This document shows, one piece after another, positions 52,915 to 63,800 of a DNA stretch of 64,000 nt. Both the position numbers and the translations under genes were made by a program. This DNA is from Acidobacteriaceae bacterium (GTDB taxonomy: Bacteria; Acidobacteriota; Terriglobia; Bryobacterales; Bryobacteraceae). How positions within the stretch are numbered: position 1 is the first letter of the stretch; each line of letters starts with the position of its first letter. Where the stretch lies: contig JAFAYI010000031.1 of NCBI GenBank assembly GCA_019240475.1, positions 124,001 through 188,000 on the forward strand, read 5' to 3'. The notes beneath the pieces are model-generated. The model was not told the origin of the DNA. It did no database searches and saw nothing but the letters and a program-made list of their open reading frames with translations.

Positions 52915-54489
52915 ATGCCCTCCACGAAAGAGGCGCTCTCCGCTTCGGAGATGAAAACCCAGCGCTCGGCGTTGGAAGCCGTATTGCGCTCCCGCACCTT
53001 TGCTAAGAACCCGCGCCTGAGCGCGCTTCTTGAATATGTCTGCTCACGCTGTTACCGGGGCGAAGCCGATGCGATCAAGGAATATAACATCGCCACCGAC
53101 GTCTTTGGCCGGCCTGCCACGTTCGACCAAAGCCAAGACGCCATCGTTCGGGTGGAGATGCACCGCCTTCGCAAGAAGCTTGGTGAGTTTTACGCCACCG
53201 AAGGCCATGCTGAACCGGTTCAGATCGTTATTCAAAGCGGCCACTACCTGCCCGAATTCGTGCATCGCAACGTACCCTCTGACAACGAGCAACTCTCGTT
53301 TGAGTCCCCGCGGGTCAGCCTGCCGCTCGCTGCCGAGAAGGAGATCGTTTCCGACAATGAGGCGATAGTGGCAGGCCAGCCGCCCCGCTGGCTCTTTTGG
53401 GCGGCCGGCAGTTTGCTTGTGATCGCTTTGTTAACCGTGGTTGCGCTCTTCCGGCCCGGTCGGGCCAACCCGAACGTGCCGGCACAGTCGGTCCATACCC
53501 CCCTCGTGTTCCCGGACGCCGCCCTCTTGCCTTCCGAAACCGTACATATTCTATGCGGCGCTTCCCAGCCTGGACGCGACCGCCAGGGCAATCTCTGGAG
53601 CGCCGACGCTTTCTATTCGGGTGGTTCCGTCACATCGTTTCCCGATCCGCACATTTTCCGCACACGCGACAGCTTTCTTTTCCGTTCGGCTCGCACGGGC
53701 GAGTTCTCCTACAAGATTCCACTCAAACCCGGCGTTTATGAGATGCGCCTTTATTTCGCTGACCAGTCCTATATACCCGGCGTGACTCTCGACGGCGGCG
53801 AAGGCACCCGCGTGTTCGACATAAGCGTTAATCACAAGATCTTGCTCCGCGAACTCGATATCATCGCCGAAGCTGGCGCTTATACCGCGGACGTGCGGGT
53901 CTCCAAGGACATAACTCCGGCTGCCGACGGCTTCCTTCACCTCGACTTCTCAAAAGTGCAAGGGGCGCCTTTGCTCAACGCCATCGAACTCGATCCCGGA
54001 ATTCCCCACCGCCTCCGGCCCATCCGGATCGTGACCCAGGACCGCACAATCACGGACCGCTCCGGCGTCGTGTGGCACTCGGACGACTACTTCCTCAACG
54101 GCCGCGGTATCGTCCGGTCGAGTACCGTCAGCGGAACCGAGGATCCTCAAATATATGAATGCGAGCGCTACGGCAACTTCTCCTACTCAATCCCGGTGAG
54201 TGCCGGCCGCTATGCCGTCTCGCTCCATTTCGCCGAAAGCTACTGGGGACCGAATTCTCCGGGAGGCGGCGGCCCGGGCACTCGCATCTTCGATGTTTAC
54301 TGTAACGGTGTTGCGCTCCTCCGGAGTTTCGACATGCTAAAAGAGGCAGCTCCTCGCACCCAAATCGTCAAGACGTTCCACAATCTGCAAGCCAATGCAC
54401 AGGGCAAGCTGTTGCTCTCCTTCGTCCCCGACAAGAACTACGCCAACTTATCGGCAGTTGAAGTTATCGACGAAGCCGGCGCGCCCTGA
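52915..54489 (+). CDS. Membrane-anchored regulator-like protein with two malectin domains
   Basis: 524 residues. Residues about 12-115 hold a conserved helical domain (EYNIATDVFGRPATFDQSQD, then IVRVEMHRLRKKLGEFY) found at the N-terminus of many acidobacterial membrane proteins and likely DNA-binding. One membrane helix follows (about 160-180). The periplasmic part has two malectin-like domains: a first with LWSADAFYSGGSV and EFSYKIPLKPGVYEMRL, a second with VWHSDDYFLNG and NFSYSIPVSAGRYAVSL. Malectin folds bind carbohydrates, so the protein may sense sugar outside and act on DNA. It is divergent from a TonB receptor. Confidence 0.75.
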   Translation: MPSTKEALSASEMKTQRSALEAVLRSRTFAKNPRLSALLEYVCSRCYRGEADAIKEYNIATDVFGRPATFDQSQDAIVRVEMHRLRKKLGEFYATEGHAEPVQIVIQSGHYLPEFVHRNVPSDNEQLSFESPRVSLPLAAEKEIVSDNEAIVAGQPPRWLFWAAGSLLVIALLTVVALFRPGRANPNVPAQSVHTPLVFPDAALLPSETVHILCGASQPGRDRQGNLWSADAFYSGGSVTSFPDPHIFRTRDSFLFRSARTGEFSYKIPLKPGVYEMRLYFADQSYIPGVTLDGGEGTRVFDISVNHKILLRELDIIAEAGAYTADVRVSKDITPAADGFLHLDFSKVQGAPLLNAIELDPGIPHRLRPIRIVTQDRTITDRSGVVWHSDDYFLNGRGIVRSSTVSGTEDPQIYECERYGNFSYSIPVSAGRYAVSLHFAESYWGPNSPGGGGPGTRIFDVYCNGVALLRSFDMLKEAAPRTQIVKTFHNLQANAQGKLLLSFVPDKNYANLSAVEVIDEAGAP

Positions 54490-54515
54490 AGCCCTTCATT
54501 CTCGATGAACCATCC

Positions 54516-55451
54516 ATGAGATTCCCCGATTCCGTTCGAATCGTCGAAGTCGGCCCCCGCGATGGACTCCAGAACGAGGCAGCCGCCGTTTCCGTTGGCG
54601 CCAGAATCTCACTGATCGAAGCGCTCGCCGAGGCCGGCCTTGTCGCCATTGAATCCGGCAGCTTCGTCTCGCCTCGATGGGTTCCCCAGATGGCCGCCAC
54701 GCCGGACGTGTTTTCAGGCCTGCGGCGCCTTCCCGGCGTTTCCTATTCCACGCTGGTGCCCAATCTCAAAGGCCTGGACGCGGCGCTCGCCTGTGGGGTC
54801 CGGGAAATCGCCGTCTTCGCCTCTGCCTCTGAAAGCTTCTCGCAGCACAACATCAACTGCTCCATTTCCGAGAGTCTGGTTCGTATCCAGGCTGTAACGC
54901 AAGCTGCAATGACTCGGGGTCTGCGGGTCCGCGCCTATGTATCGTGCGTCCTCGGCTGTCCGTATGAAGGTGAAATCGGCTTCGATGCTATAGTTCGCGT
55001 CGCCCAAACTCTGTACGAGATGGGTTGTTACGAGATTTCTCTTGGCGACACCATCGGCGTTGGCACGCCGTTGAAAGCTCGCCGCCTGCTCGAAACGATC
55101 TGTGCGCGTGTACCCATGCAAGCGGTCGCCGTTCATTTTCATGACACCTGGGGCCAAGCGCTGGCGAACATCCTGGCTTCACTCGAGGTCGGTGTCTCCG
55201 TCGTCGATAGCTCGGTTTCCGGGCTCGGCGGCTGTCCCCATGCGCCTGGGGCGGCGGGCAATGTCGCTACCGAAGACGTTCTCTACATGCTGCATGGCAT
55301 GGGCATCCACACGGGAGTGATTTTAGAGAAAGTGGCTGCAGCCGGCATCATGATTTGCCGGCAGCTCGGCCGGGCGCCCGCCTCCAAAGCTGCCCTCGCG
55401 CTATCATCCCGTTCGTGCCTGCCGTCAGAGGCGAATGCTGTGCATGAATAA
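54516..55451 (+). CDS. mvaB: Hydroxymethylglutaryl-CoA lyase
   Basis: Cleaves HMG-CoA to acetyl-CoA and acetoacetate in leucine and ketone-body metabolism. 311 residues, the normal size. VGPRDGLQNE holds the catalytic Arg and Asp, AVHFHDTWGQALANIL the metal-binding His residues, and SVSGLGGCPHAPGAAGNVAT the signature with the active Cys. It overlaps the CoA-transferase A gene by 8 bp. Confidence 0.93.
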   Translation: MRFPDSVRIVEVGPRDGLQNEAAAVSVGARISLIEALAEAGLVAIESGSFVSPRWVPQMAATPDVFSGLRRLPGVSYSTLVPNLKGLDAALACGVREIAVFASASESFSQHNINCSISESLVRIQAVTQAAMTRGLRVRAYVSCVLGCPYEGEIGFDAIVRVAQTLYEMGCYEISLGDTIGVGTPLKARRLLETICARVPMQAVAVHFHDTWGQALANILASLEVGVSVVDSSVSGLGGCPHAPGAAGNVATEDVLYMLHGMGIHTGVILEKVAAAGIMICRQLGRAPASKAALALSSRSCLPSEANAVHE

Positions 55452-56151
55452 GATTGTCTCCAGCTCAGACGACGCTGTCGCCGACATTTTCGAAGGCGCC
55501 ACTGTTATGATCGGTGGCTTTGGAATTTGCGGTATTCCCGAAAACCTCGTCCTCGCCCTCGTACGCAGGGGCGTTAAACGCCTTCACACCATCAGCAACA
55601 ACATGGGCATTGACGGGTTCGGCATGGGCCTCATGCTGGAGGCCGGCATGGTCGCTTCGCATATGGGCAGCTATGTCGGCGAAAACCGGCTGCTCGAATC
55701 CATGGTCATCTCCGGGCGGCTCAAGGTCACCCTGGTTCCGCAGGGTACTCTCGCCGAGCGCATCCGCGCTGGGGGCGCCGGCATTCCCGCCTTCTACACT
55801 CCCACAGGCGTCGGCGCCGTCGTTGCAGAAGGAAAAGAGGTGCGCGAGTTCGACGGACGCTCCTACCTTCTTGAGCGCGCCCTGACGGCTGACTTTGCTC
55901 TAATCAAGGCTTGGCGCGGCGACCGCCTCGGAAATCTTGTCTACCGCAAGACGGCTCGCAACTTCAATCCGATGATGGCCACCGCCGCACGAATCACAAT
56001 CGCCGAAGTGGAACATCTGGTCGAGCCTGGAGAGATTGAGCCGGATCAAGTGATGACTCCCGGCATTTACGTCAAGCGCATTCTCCAGGGCGAGCGATAT
56101 GAACATCGCATCGAGCGCCTCACGTCTAGCAAGATCGAGCCCACGAAATGA
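55444..56151 (+). CDS. scoA: 3-oxoacid CoA-transferase subunit A
   Basis: About 235 residues. GGFGICGIPENL and the N-terminal MNKIVSSSDDAVADIF match subunit A of succinyl-CoA:acetoacetate transferase. With subunit B it activates the acetoacetate made by the upstream lyase. I use the internal ATG at 55444; the frame is open from 55435. It overlaps scoB by ATGA. Confidence 0.92.
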   Translation: MNKIVSSSDDAVADIFEGATVMIGGFGICGIPENLVLALVRRGVKRLHTISNNMGIDGFGMGLMLEAGMVASHMGSYVGENRLLESMVISGRLKVTLVPQGTLAERIRAGGAGIPAFYTPTGVGAVVAEGKEVREFDGRSYLLERALTADFALIKAWRGDRLGNLVYRKTARNFNPMMATAARITIAEVEHLVEPGEIEPDQVMTPGIYVKRILQGERYEHRIERLTSSKIEPTK

Positions 56152-56825
56152 GCGCCCTCCCACCGCAAAAGGATACGGAAAAACGCGACCGCATCGTGCG
56201 CCGCGCGGCTCGAGAACTGCAAGATGGGTTCTATGTCAATCTCGGCATCGGCATGCCTACTCTAGTCGCTAACTGCGTCCCCCCCGGCATTGAGGTCACG
56301 CTCCAATCGGAAAACGGGATGCTCGGCGTGGGACCATATCCAGCCCCAGGAGAAGAAGACCCCGACCTCATCAACGCCGGCAAGGAAACCGTTTCCGAAC
56401 TTCCCGGTTCTTCCTATTTCTCCAGCGCCGACTCGTTCGCCATGATCCGGGGCGGCCATATCGACCTTAGTATTCTCGGCGCAATGGAGGTCGACCGCGA
56501 AGGCAATCTTGCTAACTGGATGGTTCCGGGTAAGGTCGTCAAAGGCATGGGCGGCGCGATGGACTTGGTTACCAGCGCCCGTCGAGTCGTCGTCGCGATG
56601 GAGCACACTACCAAAACGGGATCGCCCAAGATTCTCAACCGCTGCTCGCTTCCCATCACCGGTTTGAAAGTGGTGCACACCATCATCACCGAACTGGCGT
56701 ATATCCGCGTCGCGCCCGAAGGGCTCGTTCTCGAAGAAATTGCGCCTGGCCTCACAGTAGACGATGTTCAGCGCGTGACCGAACCCAAGCTCATCGTCAA
56801 AGAACCGCTGAAGATGCTTGGCTAG
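56148..56825 (+). CDS. scoB: 3-oxoacid CoA-transferase subunit B
   Basis: 225 residues. Catalytic Glu55 in LQSENGMLGVGPYP forms the CoA thioester intermediate; NLGIGMPTLV and GGHIDLSILGAMEVD are typical. ATG at 56148 overlaps scoA. The lyase-scoA-scoB operon routes HMG-CoA to acetoacetyl-CoA. Confidence 0.93.
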   Translation: MSALPPQKDTEKRDRIVRRAARELQDGFYVNLGIGMPTLVANCVPPGIEVTLQSENGMLGVGPYPAPGEEDPDLINAGKETVSELPGSSYFSSADSFAMIRGGHIDLSILGAMEVDREGNLANWMVPGKVVKGMGGAMDLVTSARRVVVAMEHTTKTGSPKILNRCSLPITGLKVVHTIITELAYIRVAPEGLVLEEIAPGLTVDDVQRVTEPKLIVKEPLKMLG

Positions 56826-56861
56826 ATTGGCAGCGCTCGCCCTCTGCTACTCTGAGGCCGA

Positions 56862-58454
56862 ATGACTGCTCGCCTTGGCCTATTCTCTGCGTTCGTGCTG
56901 GGTGGTCTTGCGGCCGCGCAGATCTCGCCCGTTCCGGCGTCGCGCCCCAAACCTAAGCTGGTGGTCGCCATCATCGTCGATCAATTCCGCTACGACTATC
57001 TCACGCGCTTTCGCGCCGATTATCATGGCGGCCTCGACCATCTCCTAACCAATGGCGCCGATTTCACAAACGCCTTTTATGATCACGTACCCACGGTCAC
57101 GGCGGTCGGTCACAGCATCTTTTTATCGGGCGCCATGCCCTCGGTCAGCGGCATTGTCGGAAATAGTTGGTTCGATCGCGACGAAGCCAAAGTCGTCACC
57201 AGCGTTTGCGACTGGAGCGTCCGCAACGTCGGCGCCGATCAGCCTTCGCCCGCTGCGAAATGCACCGACGCTGATCCAGCCTCGCCCAAGCGACTGCTCG
57301 TCACTACGCTCGGAGACGAGCTGCGCGCCGTCAGCCCTGAATCGAAAGTCATCGGTATCTCCCTCAAGCCTCGCGCGGCCATACTTCCATCCGGTCACCG
57401 CGCCAACGCCGCCTTCTGGTTCGATGATGTCACCGGCAATTTCATCAGCAGCTCTTTTTACATGGCGAAGCTCCCCGCCTGGGTCGATACATTCAACGAG
57501 CGCAAATTGGCTGCCGCGTATATCGATAAACCTTGGGAAAGCTTCCCTAAGTGGAATTTCCGCGGCTCTGCCAAGGAACTCTACAGTAAGTTGCCGGCTA
57601 GCCCATGGGGCAACGAACTCATCGAGCAGTTCGCCGAACAATCCCTGGACGGTGAGAAATTGGGACAGCGCCAAGTCACCGACCTGCTTACTATTTCTTT
57701 CTCCTCCAACGATTACGTCGGACATTCGGTCGGTCCCGACGCGCCGGAGGTGCGCGATATGGCGCTTCGCACCGATCAGTTGCTAGCTAAACTCTTTCAA
57801 GTTATCGATCGCCAAGTCGGGCTTACTAATGTCGTGATCGTTCTTTCCGCCGATCATGGAGTGGCGAACATTCCCGACCCCACCGCCAAAATCCCCGGCG
57901 GCTACATCAAGCCCGAAGCGATCACGCGCGAGATCGAAGCCGCTCTTAATTCTCGTTACGGGACAGCCGAGTGGCTGCTGCCTGCTGCCGGTGAAAACGT
58001 GTACTTCAACTATGCCGCAATTCAGAAAATGAAGACCCGCGATGGTCAGCCGCTCACTCTTGACGCCGTTTGCCGCGCCGCCAAGGAAGCGCTCCTGCTG
58101 AATCCTGATCTTCACCTGGCTCGCATCTACACGCGCGATCAACTCGATCAGGGTGTTGCCGGCGATTTCATAGCGCGCGCCGAAGTGAACGGCTTCAATC
58201 CCAAGCGAAGCGGAGACCTCGCACTTGTCTTCGAGCCCGGCTACATACCCGGCAGCTCAGGCACAACGCATTATTCGCCATACGGCTACGACACTCACGT
58301 GCCCCTGATCTTCATGGGTTCCGGCATCAAGCCGGGCCGCTTTGACGAAACGGTTCGGCCGAATGACATTGCGCCTACGCTCGCGGCCTTGCTCGACCTT
58401 CAAACGCCCAGCGGTTCCTCCGGCCGCGTGCTCACAGAAATGTTTGCGCGGTAA
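56862..58454 (+). CDS. Exported alkaline phosphatase-superfamily hydrolase (PafA-like)
   Basis: 530 residues with a signal peptide (LGLFSAFVLGGLAAAQ). Metal site Asp40 in IIVDQFRYDYL, nucleophile Thr in VPTVTAVGHS (Thr80), then VVIVLSADHGVANIPD and DTHVPLIFMGSG complete the phosphatase/phosphodiesterase core. PafA-type members release phosphate from monoesters. Downstream of scoB by 36 bp, probably independent. Confidence 0.88.
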   Translation: MTARLGLFSAFVLGGLAAAQISPVPASRPKPKLVVAIIVDQFRYDYLTRFRADYHGGLDHLLTNGADFTNAFYDHVPTVTAVGHSIFLSGAMPSVSGIVGNSWFDRDEAKVVTSVCDWSVRNVGADQPSPAAKCTDADPASPKRLLVTTLGDELRAVSPESKVIGISLKPRAAILPSGHRANAAFWFDDVTGNFISSSFYMAKLPAWVDTFNERKLAAAYIDKPWESFPKWNFRGSAKELYSKLPASPWGNELIEQFAEQSLDGEKLGQRQVTDLLTISFSSNDYVGHSVGPDAPEVRDMALRTDQLLAKLFQVIDRQVGLTNVVIVLSADHGVANIPDPTAKIPGGYIKPEAITREIEAALNSRYGTAEWLLPAAGENVYFNYAAIQKMKTRDGQPLTLDAVCRAAKEALLLNPDLHLARIYTRDQLDQGVAGDFIARAEVNGFNPKRSGDLALVFEPGYIPGSSGTTHYSPYGYDTHVPLIFMGSGIKPGRFDETVRPNDIAPTLAALLDLQTPSGSSGRVLTEMFAR

Positions 58455-58466
58455 CTCGCGCCTAAG

Positions 58467-59336
58467 TCATCTACTCGCGCGCGCCGCCCTCGCCCAGTGC
58501 GTTTCGGACCATCTTTCGAGTGTCAGCATATTCGGCCGCTCCTGCCGTACGGCCGAAATGTCCACGTGATATCCCACGTCCTCAAACCAGCGGAACATCA
58601 CCGCCATTTCATGCCCTGCATTCTGTTTGAAGTCCTCCCACCCCACCTGCCGGTATGTAACCTCGCGTCCCGCCGGCCCGCTCAGCACGCGCGCGACCTC
58701 TTCCATCGAGTGCTCATCGCCAGCTAATTCCATCACGCGTCCACGCCACTTTCCCGCGTGCTCAAATGCCATTGCTGCAAACGCGCCAATATCGTCTACC
58801 GCAATCATCTGCAGCCGAGTATCCGGTTTCAACGGCAGTGCGATCGTCCCTTGCTCAATCATCTGCCGCATTCCCAGCCAATTCTCCATGAAGAAAACCG
58901 GCCGCAGTACTGTGTACGGCACTCCGGCGCGCCGTATCCGCTCTTCCACCTGAAATTTGCTGTCAAAGTGTGGGATCCCGGTCTCCCGGTCCGAGCTGAC
59001 CACCGAGCTATACACAATGTGGTCCACCACGGCACGCTCGGCGGCCTTCACCACATTTTCTCCTTGCCTCACCTCCGTCTCCGTGCCCCCTTGCCAGTCC
59101 TGCACGGAGTAAACGCCCGATGCTCCGTCCAGTGCGCGTACGATTGAAGGCACATCGTCCAGGTCTCCTTTGACAACCTCAATCCCTTCATCGATCAACG
59201 CCCGAGCCTTCGGTTGTTCCGGATCGCGTGTCAGCGCGCGCACCTCGAAATGTTTCTGTTTCAGATGCCGCAGCACCGCCCCACCTTGATGCCCGGTAGC
59301 CCCAGTAACGAGGATCAGCTTGCCTTTGTTCGCCAT
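58467..59336 (-). CDS. NmrA-like NAD(P)-binding protein
   Basis: 289 residues. VTGATGHQGGAVLRHL is the Rossmann glycine motif; YSSVVSS, then LRPVFFMENWLG, fits the NmrA/NAD(P)H-binding group of atypical short-chain dehydrogenases, which sense or use redox cofactors. The catalytic Tyr is not conserved in its usual place, suggesting a sensor or reductase of unknown substrate. ATG at 59336. Confidence 0.85.
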   Translation of the reverse strand: MANKGKLILVTGATGHQGGAVLRHLKQKHFEVRALTRDPEQPKARALIDEGIEVVKGDLDDVPSIVRALDGASGVYSVQDWQGGTETEVRQGENVVKAAERAVVDHIVYSSVVSSDRETGIPHFDSKFQVEERIRRAGVPYTVLRPVFFMENWLGMRQMIEQGTIALPLKPDTRLQMIAVDDIGAFAAMAFEHAGKWRGRVMELAGDEHSMEEVARVLSGPAGREVTYRQVGWEDFKQNAGHEMAVMFRWFEDVGYHVDISAVRQERPNMLTLERWSETHWARAARASR

Positions 59337-59415
59337 CGTGTTTCCTCCAGATATGGGACCGATGCTTCCTCCTTTGGTTTCGATCTACACCCTGCGAAAA
59401 AACATTTGCAAATCC

Positions 59416-59853
59416 ATGCCTTCCGCCGAGTTGCTTCCGACCCTGCTTTTTGACTTGAGCGGGAATGGCTTGCCCGGCTCAAGAACAATTGCGATAAGAG
59501 CGCCCGCCTCTGGCTCCGTATCGCGAAGAAAGGTTCCGGCCCGCATTCGGTGTCCTGCCATGAGGTGCTCGATGTTGCGCTCTGCTTCGGCTGGATCGAG
59601 GGTCTTCCGTTCCGCGGCGGTTCCCAGATCTCCGGGCCGCGCTTGACGCCGATTCTCGCGTGGGCGTTCTTCCTCGCCCTGGATCGCGCGCACCGGTGCG
59701 CTGTTCCTTAGCGCATTCAAAACTGTTAAGAAAGCTGAAACTCGCATGCGTAAGGTCGAAGAATACGTTCGCATGCTCCACGCCATGAGAAGATCCATCC
59801 TTGGCCGATCCGGAGCGCGTGACGGAACTTTCATCGCACGTTGCCCGTCATAA
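59416..59853 (+). pseudogene. Decayed ydeI/OmpD-associated-family gene
   Basis: The pieces of a YdeI-family protein are in three frames. MPSAELLPTLLFD (from the ATG at 59416), then after a frameshift EREWLARLKNN and ARLWLRIAKKGSGPHSVS, GWIEGL, then after a second shift FKTVKKAETRMRKVEEYVRML to a TAA at 59851-59853. YdeI proteins normally run about 190 residues; here the middle (about 90 codons) is missing and two shifts break the reading. The long minus-strand frame over this region has poor composition. The gene is probably dead. Confidence 0.65.
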
Positions 59854-59910
59854 TCTTTCAAGTAATTGAATCGACCCTGACAAGAGAAAATTCGAACTGG
59901 AGTCGCACGC

Positions 59911-60804
59911 GTGGCCCTTACTATCGTCGGTCTTTCCAAGACTTATCCGAACGGTGTCAAAGCGCTGAACGATATCACCCTTTCTATCGGCAACAACATG
60001 TTCGGCCTGCTCGGCCCGAACGGCGCCGGCAAGAGCACGCTCATGCGTACGATCGCTACTCTGCAGGACCCGGATGCGGGCTCCATCTCGCTCGATGGCA
60101 TCAATGTCCTTAAACACAAGAAGGAAGTGCGCAAGATCCTCGGCTATCTGCCGCAAGAATTCGGCGTCTACCCCAAGATTTCCGCCCTCGACTTGCTCGA
60201 TCATCTCGCCGTTCTCAAAGGCGTGGCCTCTGCCTCTGAGCGCAAGAGCATCGTCGAGGCTCTACTTCATCAAACGAACCTGTGGGACGCCCGCAAAAAG
60301 GCTGTCGCCACTTACTCGAACGGCATGCGCCAGCGCTTTGGCATCGCCCAGGCCCTACTTGCCAATCCCCGTCTCATCATTGTCGATGAACCCACCGCCG
60401 GCCTTGATCCCGCCGAGCGCAATCGCTTTCTCAACCTGCTTTCTTCCATTGGCCGCGACCGTACCGTGATTCTCTCCACCCATATCGTCGATGATGTACG
60501 CCAACTTTGTCCCCGCATGGCCATCATCGCTTCGGGCCAGTTGCTGCTCGAAGGCGCGCCGCTTGAGGTTATTGCCGCTCTGCACGGCCACATCTGGAGC
60601 AAGATCGCGACAACCGATGACGAACTTCGCGCCCTCGAAGCCGAGTTTCAGATTCTGAGCACATACCTGATTGGCGGCCAGCACGCCGTCCGCATCTATT
60701 CGGAATCGGATCCCGGGCAAGGTTTTCGAGCTGTCGATTCCAGCCTCGAAGATGTTTATTTCTTGCAGCTCTCGCGGGATCGTAAGCCGCTGCCCGTCAA
60801 CTGA
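59911..60804 (+). CDS. ABC transporter ATP-binding protein
   Basis: 297 residues. Walker A GPNGAGKST (35-43), signature YSNGMRQRFGIAQ, Walker B LIIVDEPTAGLD. It energises the following permease/M1 peptidase, 20 bp downstream. The GTG at 59911 is the start. Confidence 0.92.
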   Translation: MALTIVGLSKTYPNGVKALNDITLSIGNNMFGLLGPNGAGKSTLMRTIATLQDPDAGSISLDGINVLKHKKEVRKILGYLPQEFGVYPKISALDLLDHLAVLKGVASASERKSIVEALLHQTNLWDARKKAVATYSNGMRQRFGIAQALLANPRLIIVDEPTAGLDPAERNRFLNLLSSIGRDRTVILSTHIVDDVRQLCPRMAIIASGQLLLEGAPLEVIAALHGHIWSKIATTDDELRALEAEFQILSTYLIGGQHAVRIYSESDPGQGFRAVDSSLEDVYFLQLSRDRKPLPVN

Positions 60805-60824
60805 TCCACGCGCCGGAGGATCTC

Positions 60825-63800
60825 ATGCTGCAATTTCTGGAATTCTGCTCCTTCGAACTCAAGTTCCGCTTTAAGAGCGTCTCGACCTGGGTCTATTTCG
60901 CCATCTGGTTTACCTTTGCGTTCCTCTGCGTAGCTTCCGAAAACTTTGGGCCCGTCAGTTTCGGCCAGGGCAAGGTCCTGCTGAATGGCCCCTTCGCCAA
61001 TACCTTTAATGACGTCGGCGCCGCGCTCTTCGGCATCATCATCGTTGCCGCCATCTTTGGCACGTCGATGCTGCGGGATTTTCAGCGCGACACCTACCAG
61101 ATTCTTTTCACCAAACCGTTTTCGAAGTTTGCTTATCTCGGGGGTCGCTGGATCGGCTCTTTCGTAACCACGGTATTCGCCTTCTCCGGCCTGCTGTTCG
61201 GCGCCTTCGCAGGCACGTTCGCCCCCTGGGCTGACCACACCCGTATCGGTCCCAATCATCTCTGGGCGTATCTCCAGCCGTTCCTTTTCGTCACGGCGGT
61301 GCAAATCTTCTTCATCGGCTCCGCTTTTTTCGCCGTCGCGGCTCTCACTCGCAAGACGTTCATCGTCTATCTGCAGGGCGTTGCGCTGTTCATGCTCTAC
61401 GTTATCGGCATCACCGTTTTTTCGGCTACGCGTTCTCTCGAGCGCTTCTGGTCCGGTATCCTCGATCCCATCGGCTTTATTCTCATAGACGACATCACTC
61501 GTTATTGGACCGTGGTCGAGAAAAATACCTTGTATGTTACTTGGTCGCCGGCTCTCGCCAACGGCATCTTCCTCTATAACCGCCTGCTATGGATAGGCGT
61601 GGGTCTCCTCTCGCTGGCGGCTTGCTGGGCGTTATTCCCCGTTTCCGTCGAAGCGCTCACCGCTCGCTCTCAAAGCCGCCGCGCCGCCAAAGCCAAACAG
61701 CAGGAGCTGGACGAAGTTCGCCCTGTCCGGTCTCTCACCTCGGCCCGATTGCCAGTAATTCAGCAAGTCTTCGGCTCCGGCGCCACCATCACTCAATTCC
61801 TCTCGCTTACACGATTACGCCTCCGCAACATCCTTCGCGACATCCCCTTCTGGGCGATCGTCGCCCTGCTTCTCGCTTTCGGCATCAATAACGGCCACTA
61901 CGCAGGCCGTGTCGCGGATCGCAACGTCTGGCCGGTCACCTATCTCGTGCTGCAAGCTGTCGAAGGCAGCGCGACACTTTTCCTTTACATCGTCGCGGCG
62001 CTGTATACGGCCGAACTGCTCTGGCGCGAGCGCGATACTCACTTCGACGGCATCCACGACGCCATGCCGATTGCCGAATCCACCGATTGGCTCTCCCGCC
62101 TCACAGCGGTCCTGGCGATTGAGACCATCCTTCTGTTCTTCACCATGCTGGTCGGCATCTTCATGCAGACCATTGCAGGTTACTACCACTACGAGATCGG
62201 CCAGTATCTCAAGGAACTGTACCTCGTCACCTTTCCCCAAATTGTCACCTTCACTCTTCTCGCGTTCTTTGTCCAGACAATTGTTTCGAATAAGTTTCTC
62301 GGGCACGGCATTATCATCGGCCTCTTTGTTCTAATGCCAATCCTCTTCAACTTCGGTTGGGAGAACACGCTGTACCTCATTGGTCAGGTCCCCGCCTATA
62401 CTTACTCGGACATGAACGGCTATGGTCATTTCGCCGCGCCGCTTTTCTGGGCCATCGTCTACTGGCTCTCCATTGCCGCGCTCCTTGCTGTAGTAGCTGT
62501 CGCCTATGCGCGCCGTGGCGCCGAGGACTCACTACGCGCCCGAACTCGCCTCGCCCTTGCCCGCGCACCCCGTCTGGCGCCCTTAGCGGCGCTTTTCTTG
62601 TTATCTGCCCTCGGTTGCGGCTCCTGGTATTACTACAACGCTCACGTTCTCAATGAGTACCGCAATGCCAAGATCCGCCGGGACATTCAGGCCGACTACG
62701 AACGGCAATTCAAGAAGTATGAAAACGCGCTCCAGCCCAAGGTCACGGCCGTAGATGCGTCGGTAAACATCTATCCTGGCCGCCGATCGTTTGACGGTTC
62801 TGTGCGGCTCACGCTTGAGAATAAGCTTTCTCAGCCGATTGACCGCATCTATCTCACCGACCAGCGGCAGTCGGTAAGCGACGTGCGCCTGGATCGGCCG
62901 TCTCACTTACTCAGCTCGGCCGCGCGGAATATCTTTTCTATCTACGCTCTGGACCGGCCTCTCGCTCCGGGCGAGGGCATGTTGCTCACCTGCAACATCG
63001 GCCACCAGTCCCGTGGATTCCGCGACGGCGACGAGCCGCCTGAGTTCGCGTATAACGGTACCTTCTTCGATTCCGATTACGGCCCGTATCTCGGCTACAA
63101 CCGGATCATCGAACTCACCGATCCTCGCCGCCGCCGCGAGGAACACCTCCCGCCGCTCGAAGAGATGGCCAATCGCGGAGATCCCGCTCACTCTCTGAAT
63201 AATATTTTTCCGCACGATTCCGACTGGATCACCTATCACACCGTCGTCAGTACCTCTTCCGACCAGGTCGCGCTTGCTCCCGGCTATCTGCAGCGCTCGT
63301 GGAGTGCCGGGGGGCGCCACTATTTCGAGTACAGCATGGGCTCCACTCATGTTCTCGACTTCTATTCTTTTCTTTCTGCCCGATACCAAGTTCGTAAAGA
63401 GACTTATCACTCCTCCCATGGCGATGTTGCGCTTGAGATCTACTACAGTCCCGGTCATGCCTATGATCTCGATGACATGCTTGCCAGCACTCGCGCCGGT
63501 CTCGATTATTACCAGCGCGTTTTCAGCCCATATCAATTCCATCAGTTCCGGATTCTGGAATTCCCTCGTTACCGCAACTTCGCCCAGTCGTTCGCCAACA
63601 CGGTGCCTTATTCGGAAAACATGGGATTCATTGCTCGCCTCGACAAGCCGACCGATATAGACTTTACTTACTTTGTCACTGCCCACGAGTTAGGGCATCA
63701 ATGGTGGGCTCATCAACTAATCGGCGCCGATGTCCAGGGCTCGAACATGCTATCGGAAAGTCTTGCCGAATATTCCGCTCTTCAGGTGATGGCCCACAAG

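Noticed and set aside
59385..59939. Minus-strand ORF of 184 codons
   Set aside because: It is antisense to recognisable YdeI-family blocks on the plus strand and has poor composition.
61815..63686. Minus-strand ORFs of 99-259 codons at the right end
   Set aside because: They are shadows of the long plus-strand permease/M1 peptidase frame, which carries HELGHQWW.
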